From: Lingula anatina
Taxonomy: Eukaryota; Brachiopoda; Lingulata; Lingulida; Lingulidae
DNA length: 64,000 nucleotides
Reading direction: 5' to 3'
Assembly: GCF_001039355.2 (NCBI RefSeq)
Contig: NW_019774402.1
Coordinates: 688,057-752,056 of the forward strand
Below are positions 1 through 11,600 of the stretch, in pieces (within the stretch, counting starts at the first letter, position 1; the number at the start of each line of letters is the position of its first letter). The position numbers were made by a program, and so were the translations under genes. The notes beneath the pieces were generated by a model. It ran no database searches. It saw only the letters and a program-made list of their open reading frames with translations, and had not been told where the DNA came from.

Positions 1-143
1 ATTGCATTTTATGGAGCTTGTCAAGCACAAGACTGGTGATGGTGTCCCTTTTTGGAGGGGGGGAGGTTCCATACGAATGCGCTTACTCCAGCTGGTGGTA
101 CAATATCCGGAGGCGGTATCGCCTCTCTGATCCTCTAGTTTGC
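1..143. repeat. Left-edge sequence with hairpin, possible transposon end
   Basis: This edge is more GC-rich than the sequence after it. It has a perfect 6-bp-arm hairpin at 110-125 (GAGGCG / CGCCTC, loop GTAT) and a G-run at about 55-63. The string GCTGGTGGTACAATA near 91-105 also occurs at the end of the GC-rich block near 55,700. Both may be ends of one repeat family, but the shared part is short and I could not align further. Confidence 0.25.
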
Positions 144-467
144 TTTGAAATTGGTTCTCACTGATACATACCAAAAACCAATAAATTATCATTTTGAACA
201 CTTTTTAGCAGGAAGTAAGAATATTATATGTAATGAGTATTTTAAAATTGAGCAAACACGCTCTTATAGGCTCTTATGTAATTTAACTATATACATAACT
301 TTTTTCATCCCTGTCCTCACTAGAAAACCGGGTGGTTACCTGAGACTCTGGAAACATCTTTCTTTTAAAAAATAAAGGATGATGTTCACCAAAAATTGGT
401 CAACCCTTCTAACTGTGTCTTAATGCAGTGGTATTATATATAATTGTATTGTATTTTCTTAACATAG

Positions 468-642
468 GAAGGAACTGTCTACTGACCAAGTGAACAAACC
501 TTTGAATAAGGATGCTCTGTGGAAATGGGTGGATCATATCCCACAGAATACAAGGGAAAATATTGGCAAGATTGCACCAATGCTTTCTGTACTGGGCTAT
601 GACATTACAAGTAAGAGGCCAACCTATGAGAAAGACAAGTAA
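468..642 (+). CDS. TPST: Tyrosylprotein sulfotransferase, last coding exon (partial)
   Basis: This is the C-terminal exon of a protein-tyrosine sulfotransferase, the Golgi type II membrane enzyme that moves sulfate from PAPS to tyrosines of secreted and membrane proteins. The acceptor AG is at 466-467. The exon enters with one base of a split codon, reads 57 residues and stops at TAA 640-642. The peptide contains STDQVNKPLN, LWKWVDHIP and IAPMLSVLGYD, which match the conserved end of vertebrate TPST1/TPST2 (STDQVIKPVN, LSKWVGKIP, IAPMLAKLGYD). The catalytic and PAPS-binding exons lie to the left, outside the window. The protein ends soon after the GYD block, so it lacks the extra tail of vertebrate TPSTs. 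The family call is firm; the paralogue cannot be decided. Confidence 0.9.
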
Positions 643-748
643 TGATCGAAGGAATCAACTGTTTAAGACCACCTGACTTAACAGTATTGTATGAAATTAG
701 AATGAAAGACCTTACATCAATCAAAATTGATTAGAAATTCCTAAAGGT

Positions 749-754
749 AATAAA
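749..754 (+). terminator. Polyadenylation signal candidate for TPST
   Basis: An AATAAA lies 107 bases after the TPST stop codon, in AT-rich sequence. Another AATAAA is near 2,283, so a longer 3' UTR is possible. Motif only. Confidence 0.4.
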
Positions 755-3700
755 ACATTGATTGTAGACTACCTAACAACATGTTAAGAAACCATTTATT
801 GAAGATTAGAGAATAACACATTTGCTTTATTGTGAATTCTGTAGATTTGTTGTAGTATGCTGAAGTTTCACTTCTTCCATCTAGTCAGAATATTACTGAA
901 TGAAGACACTTACCTATTTTGTTAATGAGAAGGGCAGTCCTTTTGCTGGGCATATCACAATTTCCAGCTTTCATGTCACTCAGAGGGAAAGATGTAACTT
1001 TGATCTTTTTATTCCTGTATGACAGTTTATTAAAAATTGATAGCTGCATGAATAGGTAATACAGATAGCATTTTAATGTTGTTTCCAACACCATGTCAAA
1101 TTCCTTGAATATGGCACTCAAGTCATCCATCAGGAAAAAAAAAAGGTATTTTTTATATTCAGTTAACACAGTCAACTTATTGCCTGATCTATCATCTATT
1201 GTAAACTTTGAAAATGTTTTGTATACATATAGGATTAATGGATATATAGATAAATATTGGTTTATTTTTAATGACCTTCTTTAATTTTCTTGGTTAATCT
1301 GACCTTTGTACATTTTATGTTAGTTTTTTATGCTTTAAATAGTTTTCCAGTGCAGTGGTAAATTGGTATTTTACAAAAACAAAAATTCGTATGATTAAAT
1401 ATACTAGTTGAAGTGTCACTGCTTAGATAATTTCAGGATCAGATCTGGTAACAGAATGCTAACTTTATCTTAGTGTCTACGCCAGAGACAGGTGTCTACA
1501 CGTTTTCTCTGCAGTAACAAATAATGTCATATTATGGGCAGGTTTGGTCATGCTTTGCTATATATCTCTCTCTGCATGTATCAGCAGATTCATTATACAG
1601 TGACAGTGGTATGTGCTATTTTAACTTACTATATAGACTAGTTATTTCTTAGATAAAATCTTTTCCATTTTGCAAGACAATCTTCATTTACAATATATAA
1701 GTAAAAAATATGTTAATATAACAACAAAACTAAAAGGACAATAATCTCACAATCAGGCAAACAGTGCAATAGATATCATGTTCACCTCTGTCATATGCTC
1801 TAAAGAAAATATTCCACAAATCTGCTCAACAGGTACATTTCTTTGAAATTGGTCTCTTGAGGTACAGTTTCCTGTGTTGGAAATTGGATTGCCATCCACT
1901 GATGGAGATTGAATGAGCAGTCACAGATGAAGCCTCATCAGCTGCATTTCCATTTGACATGTGCATATTTCCGTAAAACTAGAAGACACATGCTACATGC
2001 AATATACATAAGAGATTCGGCTCCTGTGATAGCTAACTACAACAGATATCCTCTCTTTTGCAATGTATCAGTTCAAATGAAAAAAGATGTATTAATGAAA
2101 GGTCATTGTGGAGCATATTTTATGTAGTCTTTTATGTAGTTTATTTATATGTCATTCCATGTAACCAAACCCCACCTCAATATAAACAGACAGGAATATT
2201 TATGACTCAACATGAAACATATTTGAATATATATTATATATATATTGAATAACTGTATTACATATAGTCTTTACTGTATTTTAATAAAGTTAATCTTAAA
2301 ATAAGTTTAATATTTTTGTATTGTTTAAAACCTTTTATCTGTTTAACATGTATCAGTGGTCACAGGTCAGTAGGTACAGATGAATGATGAAATAGCACAA
2401 AGTATTTTGATATATGGAATAGCATTAACTTTTTTTGATCACAGCAAATTTGTACAAAGTAAATTTCAAATAACACTGCATGTACAGGTTCATACTGGCA
2501 TTGAAAGCTAAACATCACTACGTAATTTCTCTCTTCTCTGACACGACATGTTATCCAATGTTTTCTGACAGATGTGACAAGATAAAGCCATTATGGTTGA
2601 TCCTATTGATTTTTCCAGCGGAGGTTTACTGTATAGTGTAGTAGCATTCATGAGAACCATTCTTCTCCTAATGTCATCCGCTCTATGAAATGAAACATTG
2701 ACGTCAGTTTTGAAATGTGGTCGTCATTAGTTTAATCAAATGGAACAATAACTGTGCTTGTTTCACCTTTCCTACTGATACGAAGAGAATAGAATTTTAT
2801 TTTGTACTAATGCACATTAAGTAGAGCACCAGGCCTGGGTGAGGCCTATGAAACTGTTTACAAAATAAATGGATAAATAAACAGCTACAGAGTATACAAA
2901 CGGTCTTTCCTCGTGTGGTACGTTTTTATTTAAATCTTGCCAGACCCCCCCCCCCCTTTTTATTTTTCATTTGAAAATTTTAGACAAGAAATTCGTTGTC
3001 AAGTAAATCACAGAAACTATCAGACTGATGAAAGCAGTTAGATGAAAGAGACCGTTTTCGCAGAAAGCAAAGAGCACTTCAGCTTCGATCCCTCCGAAAA
3101 TTCTTTTCTCCAGTGGGACACCTACAAATCTCTCAGTTTGATCATGCAATGGCAGTAGGCCTATCCCAATTCTTGGCCAGGAATGATTTCATTTGACAAG
3201 GACATGTATCTTTAAATGTTCGTTTCGTGCAGTTCGTTTTCTGAAGTTTGTTTATTTCTTTTTAAGTTTGTATTTTAAAGGAATACTCAACCTTTCTTAT
3301 TAGTCATATGTGAGACATATGACTTCTAGAAATGTTGCATGCCACAGTAATATCAAAAGTTCATTGTTGAGTGTATAACTAAGTTCTGTATTTTAACCCT
3401 TACAGTTAAAAAATTGGCAGTTCGCTTGACCATTCATTTTCGTTATTTAGCGAAGATTTCGTTATTTACTGGAGGTTATGAGCTTTCAACGGAGATTGCA
3501 GTAGATGTGCTTCGGCGGCTGTGACCAACGTGTTTGGCGCGGTACATCTCTCCCATAAAAAACTGCTGATGTTAGGACACTCCTGTTGCATCGTCGAACT
3601 ACAGTTACATCGCTTTGAATTTGAATGGTAAATTCTCTATTATTTTCATTTTTGTTCAATGTTATTATTATTATTATTGTTGTTGTTAATGACCATAAAC

Positions 3701-5968
3701 TCTATCCACTATGTGCAGTAGATGTGCTTGGACGGTTGTAACCATCGTGTTTGGCATCTCTCCCATAAAAAAACGTGCTGGTGTTAGGACACTCCTGTAG
3801 CATCTTTGAACTACAGTTAATTTTTATTCCATATTATTATAAATATTTCCGTTAATAAACTCTCTGTTCACTTTTCAAAATGTCACAAATCAAAATGTCC
3901 GTCAAACTTTGTTTTATTTTACATTTCATTTTTACACAATACCCATTATCACTTAAGGTACGTCTTTGAGACGACAATATCAATATCTAATAATATTTCG
4001 AGTAAAAATCAAACTGAACTGAAATGTTTTCTTTTCATATGATCTACAAATGAGTAGTTCAGCCCAGCTGCAATAGAACAAGTAAACGATTTTTGACTCT
4101 TGGATGTAGAGTAGGTGTCGGCTTCGACATGATCAACTATTAAATCATCGAATTTAGTGATAATTAGCTTTTGACTCGTTCAGCCGTGATACAATTGAAA
4201 AAGGACAGTAGGCCCTATTATAGGGGTGATCACCTCAAGTTTCCTAGTTAATTGAAAACTCACCAGCATACGCATGCTGTCTCTATAGATGAACTGTTAC
4301 AGATAACGTATGCTCAGAAGAGTTAAATTCCCGTCAGTGCTCCAAAATTTAGAGTGAGAGATAATCGTCTAGGTAATTTTTTGGTTCATTATGTCAATAA
4401 GTCACCTTTGGATTTGATTTCATTTACCAGATGAATTCTGAATTTTGTATTATGCAGCCATGCAATACACCAGGGTGAAGTACAATTTAAACGAATAAAG
4501 TTTTGCGTCTTAAATTTTAAAAACGCAACCTCCAATTATCAACCCAAGGGTTTTGCGAATTTTTTTTAGTCAAATCATTATTCTAAACCATGAAAATGAC
4601 TGTAATAGTACTTAAAATGTCTCATGTATAACATACCGCACCAGCATTACCAGAGTTTACTCTTAAGGTTACTATTTGAATTAATCATTTTCCTCTACAG
4701 CTCTTTCATTAATATTTGCAAGCTGCTTTTCTGGATGTGCCTATAATCCCATGCGCAAATTCTTCACAAATACCAAGAGCGCCTCGTCACCGTTGAGAAT
4801 GCTATTTTTTTTCTGGGGAACGTTTCAATATAAGTGGCTAGTTTCCAAACATTTTATGACCCATGGTGAGAGAAATGTTCGTTTTATTTTATGGGAGACA
4901 TTTTTCGAGAAATGTCAATGGAAGAGCTGTTTGTGTGTGTCCTCATTTGGACTATCAGGTGAAGAATTGCCAACCACATTGACGAGCTTATTCGGAATCA
5001 GTAAACTGCTTTGTCAAGTAGCCAATATTTGTTCATTTCAAAGAGGTCTTTCCATTTTTGTGTTCAAAATTATGATAAAAACAGAAACACTTATCATCCA
5101 TTAGTCAAAGAGTTGTCTTGGTCTTGCCCTACACACTTCAAACAGTTTCCAATTCCCAATAATAGGCTATAACATCCATTATGAGGACATAAAAAAAACA
5201 ACGCACTTGACTATATGATAGGCTACGATTAACTTACTATAAGGAAAGCAATGATCTTTTTTTCAAAAACACAAGAATTAAAGTAATAACAGTTTAGAAA
5301 GTACATGCACCACCATTGCTCATCACTTATCCCTTAAAAACCCATAGGCCAGTCAAAACATTTTAAAGGTATATCATATAATGAAAAAAAGAATGTAGCA
5401 GGAACTTGGAGAAGCGCCCCGGGAAAGTCTTAAAGAGCAGACTCGTGACCCGCTAAAAAATCTGAGGAATACCTGGCGGTGCTCCATTACAGAGGCAGAT
5501 GATACATTGTCCTGGAGTATTGCGAGGGTCTTAAAGGAGTTATGTCACTCGCACCTTTTTCAATACAGATACTTGGGTAGCATTGTTAAAGTTTTGTCTG
5601 CCTGTGATTGGCAACAGCGTAAGGTCTACATCAATTTTATATTAAATGATGTACATACATCTATCTCATATAACGTTATTTTGTGAAAACTGCACGCATG
5701 AAACCATGGGTCAATAGCATACCGAACATAAGGCAACAAAGTCAAAAGGTGCATTTTTGTCTTAGTTTCTTTGAACTGAGAACTTCACACATATACAGGA
5801 GTCCTAAATTTTACCTGTCAGTAACATTAGTGTACAGTTTACAAACAACAAAATAACAACATTATAAAGAACATTAATTAAAAAGAAAGAGACGAACTCA
5901 GACATCATTTTTCAAGATGATCTCCCGGCCAAGACCCCCTATCAACAACCTCAAGAAGGCTGGTGGGC
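755..5968. other. Intergenic region, TPST to two-pass protein gene
   Basis: About 5.2 kb of AT-rich sequence in which I found no convincing coding exon. The open frames here (for example 4751-5104) lack domain resemblance and splice context. It contains a two-copy direct repeat at 3498-3819 and a C-run at about 2945-2957. Confidence 0.6.
3498..3819 (+). repeat. Two-copy direct repeat of ~110 bp with a TTA/TTG microsatellite between
   Basis: Copies lie at about 3498-3607 and 3715-3819. Both begin GCAGTAGATGTGCTT and share CATCTCTCCCATAAAAAA, TGTTAGGACACTCCTGT and GAACTACAGTTA, with scattered differences. An imperfect (TTA)n/(TTG)n run sits at about 3661-3689. No terminal inverted repeat was seen, so a local duplication is the simplest reading. 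Confidence 0.75.
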
Positions 5969-5976
5969 TATAAATA
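5969..5976 (+). promoter_or_regulatory. Candidate TATA box
   Basis: TATAAATA, with an initiator-like pyrimidine/CA stretch (GCACTCATCACTT) about 30 bases downstream and a locally higher GC content. Transcription from about 6,000 would run into a good splice donor at 6177. It is the best promoter candidate for the two-pass membrane protein gene; no experimental support. Confidence 0.35.
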
Positions 5977-5999
5977 TATCTCCGGCGATTTCTCTTGCA

Positions 6000-6176
6000 C
6001 TCATCACTTCGGTTTCCTATCCGTTTGCCTCCATTACCAAGGCGTAAAATCATTCCCGTATTTGCCTAGTTAATTGGACTTATTTATTTTTCCGAAGCTT
6101 CTGCCTGAAGTGTTTGTTGTAAAGTATAAGACAGTGTATACGATACCCAGGATTACTTTACCATATCTTCGGAGCG
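6000..6176 (+). other. Candidate non-coding first exon of the two-pass protein gene
   Basis: The left edge is set by the TATA box spacing and the right edge by the donor GAGCG|GTAAGA at 6177. A matching acceptor (pyrimidine-rich tract then ACAG) ends at 8632, 29 bases before the ATG at 8662. This would give a 5' UTR split by a ~2.5 kb intron (6177-8632), in which I saw nothing else of note. Confidence 0.3.
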
Positions 6177-8661
6177 GTAAGAGCGAAACAGTTGCTCAGG
6201 CAACCACATGTTAGAAGTGCACAGTTTTGTACAGCAATGCGGGATCAGTAGCTGAAGGGATATAAGAGTGCTTAAGACACAGTCAGCGGTCTCGTCGAAA
6301 GGAAATTCCGTGCAGCGAATAGCGATTATCAACCAATGAACAAGAGAGAAAGTTGAATAAACGCTCCAAGTTTACCTTTCTAGCAGGTGAAACGCGTGAA
6401 AAGCGATAACATAATTTTGGGAACATACAGAAAATAAGAACGCGATCGAAAAAACAACGTACCAGGTTGTGTTTCTTAGACATTAACAACATGAGCTAAC
6501 GTATTCGTGCGCAGAAGTTTCTTTCGTGGGATAAAAAAAGGTAAGAAAAATGACAATGAGAAATGAGCATGCTTTAATATGAACTCCAAAATGTTTCCAT
6601 GTACACTTCCATATGAATGTTACCATAATATAACCTCTTTATACGGTGTAGCGGTTTTACAGGTGTCTAAGGTCATTTGCTGCTGTCTAGCAATAAGGTG
6701 AAAATGTAGCAGGTCTTCCCCATGCGAGGTTTATTTAGATGTACGTCAACACATATTCTCCAAAATAAATATTGCCGATGTACCTCACCAATGATCGTGG
6801 CAATTATATACATATACAAACATGCTCTCTGAAAAACTGCATGCAAACTGATGGTTATGCTTATTGCAAGAGATACATCACTCCATTCAACAGATTTCGG
6901 CAAGCATAAATCGTCACGATGGCCTGCAAAGTCAAGATGCACAGCCTCCTAATTTGTAGGCAGCAGACTTGAAGAAATCTAAACGTGTAAACGGTTAAAA
7001 TACACGTATATTATAAATTTTCCATATCTACCTCTTCAAAATCGCTAATATTAAGATTCATAACCGTCTTGTAAACCCAACGTATATGTACCCGGTAACT
7101 ATTTCATGTGTATGTATACAATTGCAAGTATCTATCGCAAATACAAGAAAAAGACCAGTTCATTGGTATGGGATATACCTGATATACTTGGCATCATTTT
7201 CAAAAATCAACATACATGTATTTTTTAATCAGTCACAATAAATTCGATGGGGATTGCCCCGAAAACGAACTTTTTGCTGAACTATCTTGTTAAAAATAAA
7301 CAAGGTCTACGTATTCATTGTGTTACAATTTATACATCATCTTAATATCTTAATCTTGACTATCTTCCTTGGACTATAGTCTTATAGTGTTACATTGCAC
7401 ATTCTTTCACAACAACATACTGGGTATAACGTTATTTCATATAGTCAATAAACATTTCCGGTATCATTTTTTGTCCTCTTGTTCATGCTCAACGCCAATC
7501 TCATCTATGATATTAGACGCCGAGTGTTTTGGCAACACCCGTCTGTTGGACTCTGTTTTGGCTGTTCTGCAACCACTGGATATCCGTTTGGTTGCAGTTC
7601 AAGAGTCAAGCAGTGGCACTGTGGCACTTTACTAAATTCATTGAAAACTGTAACAGAAACTTCGCTGCCTGCTCTTTTCAAGTATAACGCTGATCTAAGC
7701 ACTTGACTCATATGTCTTTGGGTTTTATTCAGGCTCATCCCCGCAGTTAATATAAATGGTGACTGACACATTCCATCAATTTTTGCTATTAATATTGACA
7801 TCATCCGATCCTTAACTAAGAGGCAAAGTGACTTCATGGGTAACACTGCTCAATGTTTTCATACTAGGCTTGATGACGTAATAAGCGTGAAATATTAATT
7901 AAACATGGAATCTCTCTATATTTGTTGTCCTGTTCAGAAGTCACAGTTAATCATAGTGCTGAGGCTATTATATATCATATAGCTCTGAATTTACCGAAAT
8001 ATCACAACATCGTTGTTCATTACAGACCATTTCAGAAAACGCACCTTCAACGCATTTTCTTAAACGCGTTTGAAATGAGTCACAGGAGCCAAGTGTTGAC
8101 AGGTATAAATATTGACTTAAGTAGGCTTGTCGTTATCTATTTTGAAACAGAAAGCGAAGACGTTAAAAAGACTTTTAACTTCAGATGAAGACCGAGCACT
8201 CGATATAAGTAGGATCGCCTAATTTCTGGCATATTGCTCTTAGACATAGAAATAAGACAACATGGTGAAAAGTGAAAAAATATGAGGATTGACAGGAACA
8301 GTTGGATAACACTCAGCGCCAAGCAGTCTGCAAGAACCGATTGGCATTTAGTGCTAATATTATCTTCGAATACTAGTTGTCAAAATGTCAATCTAACAAA
8401 ATACCCTTATCGATCTTGTTGCATCATCAGAGCGCCATTCGCTTTTAATTTCTTTCAAGTGATCGGGTTTAGAAGATCCACTGACAGTAATTTATTGTTT
8501 GTTAGCTCATCTAACAAGTACTCTTTTCAGAACGCTCCGACTTTTTTACATTAACAGTGTAAGATACACATTCTTTCAGTCTTCTAGATTACAACATTTA
8601 GTTCAACTCTATAACCTTATTATTTTTTACAGATCTAGACGATTTTGAAGGTGACTGTTAG

Positions 8662-11600
8662 ATGAAATATTTCAACATCATGCCTCTCGACAAGCAGGCT
8701 TGGGCTATTCCCCGCAGTCTTATGTGCACGGGAATATGGTCGGGGTTTATTTTAATATTCATCGGTATGATCATGGTCGTAGCAGGGCAACACAACGAGA
8801 TACAGCCAGAGTAAGTCTGCATGATTCTTATCTTTCATGCTATTCTCAATATATTTTTAGGTTCAGCTTTTTCCTCCATTTTTTCGGAAAACATTACTTT
8901 TGATACATAACATATGGAAAAATAATTATGATTGTGTTTTCGGTAGGTATGAACATGGTGCTATTGCAGGCATTGTTGTGAAATACGGAATTATTGATGC
9001 ATTAAAACAGACAGGCGTAGATCTGTTGATTCAGTTATGTTTTACTTTATTCGAAATACAGAAGCTGGAAGCTAAAAACGTTCAAATAAAATTGATGAAA
9101 GTGATGTTTATCAATAAAATGACAAGAGTATATGTCTGTTTTTGTCGACTAAAGTACGTTGACTTGAAATGTCCTAGATTAACCTTGAAGTAAGCCATGA
9201 ACGTGATGTTTTACTAGTTATCACTGGGCTTGAAACATATCAAAAGCGTTAACTCTATTTAACAATGCATAAACTATAGTAAAATGAAAGCACTTATTTG
9301 AAGAGCTGACAAAACTGGCACTGATTCCAATTATTCAACGGCTAGCACAGGCACATCTGGTAAAAAACCAACAGATTCTTCACTGGTCCTAGTTTAAAAG
9401 GTCGTTATTATGGACACACACGACCTGGTTGAGTAGACCGCCCCTAAATTAATCAACCAAACCCTGGGCCTATATGAGTTATGTATCTCATATCCGTTGG
9501 TCGGCGCAAAGAGGCCAATCCGGTAACTTCTTCTCTAGAACATAGAATAATCTTGCATATTTGTAGATGCATATTTCACACTGTGGAGGAATTAAGGAGT
9601 GTATCTCACTAAGGGGTTGGGAAATACATACTATTGGGATACCAATCCGACCAATGTGTTGAATAGTGCCCGTCTTCATGTAACTCAAGTTGGGTTGTGG
9701 ATTGGAACCTAAACAAACACACCAGGTAGACTACTCAGCGTTAGGCCTAATTAGTTAATCAAACAACGTGCGTGCTGTCCGGTCGATTAACTAGCTAATT
9801 GGCCCATATTACCGCACCGTTTGGAATCGTTTGTCCAACGGAAGTTGGAGATTGCAAGAGTTACTAGTACGTAGGCTGATCGACGGTGCTCTTGCACTTC
9901 AAGCAATCAACAAAGATATTTTGCCATGAAACGATACAAAAATAAACGCGCATTTATATTCCAATGACGCATTCAAAGTAGTCCAGAATAGCTTGACTGC
10001 ACTGGTGAACTGTCTAAAACAGTGAGGCAAAACGAACCTGAAAGAGGAAGAAGCTGTTATAAGAGCACGATTTGAAAACTTATGTATTAAAACCAAATTT
10101 ATCCAAGACAATTTGCACTAAGGCTTGTCCATTTTTAGTCCTTTTATTGCCTTATGCAACATCATTCAACAGCATGCATTTCAATTATTCGCGTTGTTGT
10201 AACAAACCGGCCAAACTGGCTCTCGTCACAGTTGTAAAGATTGGGGATTAAGGCGTTTGCATTTTAGAAAACGGAGTACTTTCTGATTCATTCATGGGCA
10301 GATCAAGAATGTTGTGTAATTAATTTTTCGCCCAAGATCCTAGAACATGCGATGAAATCGAGCAGATGCCTGCGTATTGCAAAAAAAGGAAAGCAAGTTC
10401 TTCGGCTTTGATTACTGTGTTGGGGTATGTTTCTTATGTTAGTATTTTTTAAAAGGAAAGTGAGTTATACCTACCACCAAAGCTGTTCATTTGATTTAAT
10501 ACCAAAACTGGATGTGATATATAAAATCATAGTGACCGCTTTTACTAATCAGTGTATTCCAACCTAAGGAAGTATATCGAAAGATATATGAAATATGGTG
10601 CATTATGTTATCCGCGTTGATAAAAGATAAAATCATATATATGCAACAGACAAATGTCGAATATATAACAATCGTAAGCTCTATCAGATCAAATAAATGA
10701 ATTTAAGAAATATAAACTCTTTATGTCTGTATAAACGTGTAACTGAGACTGTTACGTACACTAACTAACCTTGACACACAAGCCAGGTGAGAGAGAAAAA
10801 AGATAAACAGGAAATGCTCGTGATATTGCCAAATCTTCTCTGAAAGGTACGCCTGGTGCTTAATTGCGCCTCTACGTCAGTAGTGATAGTACAGCTGACG
10901 GCAAATCTTGTGTCAAAACATGGCAAAACTTGTTTTAATTACAGTCATATGGCTAAGATATGCAAAGTTTGAAACATTAAAACTGGATTACTTATTTATA
11001 TATAAACATTGAAAAATAATATTCCGTACGAGTGTTTCCTAATACAGGATGTGGTAATTTTAAAATAACAGGTGTGACATGTAAATCGTTGCTGTTCGGC
11101 GTTGACATTGGTCTTTTGACTAAAGAGCATTCAACGTAGGTTTGACTGAATAATACCTGCCTACACTTTGATAAAATTCTCTATAGCAGCACTGAACTTT
11201 TAAATTTTGATCATGCATTTAATGAAATTTAGATCAATTAAATTTGTCCTTGTTTGAAAAGCACAATAAATGCCATATACTATGAAAAGGAAGTCAAACT
11301 TTCATGTTACAAATTATCCAATGAAATAATATTTGATTAAATTGGTAAATAATTCTTTAGGACAGATCTATCAAGACTTATTATACCATCGTGCTTACAT
11401 TGCTTACAGTTCAGATCGAGGTATCAAATATGTGCCAAGTTAATACATATAGATAGTATTTAAAAATGCAATGTGACTGTTTTTAGGGCAGGCTATAGAC
11501 CCTGCAAAAATTTTAAGCGCATAGGTGTTCACAATTTTCCATCCACCATTTCCAGTGTTTAGTATTTTCAGTCAATTGATGTACACTATTGAGCAAACAG

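Noticed and set aside
4751-5104. 117-codon open frame
   Set aside because: Composition is that of translated AT-rich non-coding DNA, with no supporting signals.
7505-7846. 113-codon minus-strand open frame upstream of the two-pass protein gene
   Set aside because: No domain resemblance; it falls in the proposed 5' intron and overlaps other random frames. A degraded repeat protein cannot be excluded.
9420-9800. Apparent paired motifs (GTTGAGTAGAC, GTAGACTACTCAG, CCTAATTAGTTAATC) suggesting an inverted-repeat element
   Set aside because: The pairing breaks down after a few bases and no target duplication could be found.
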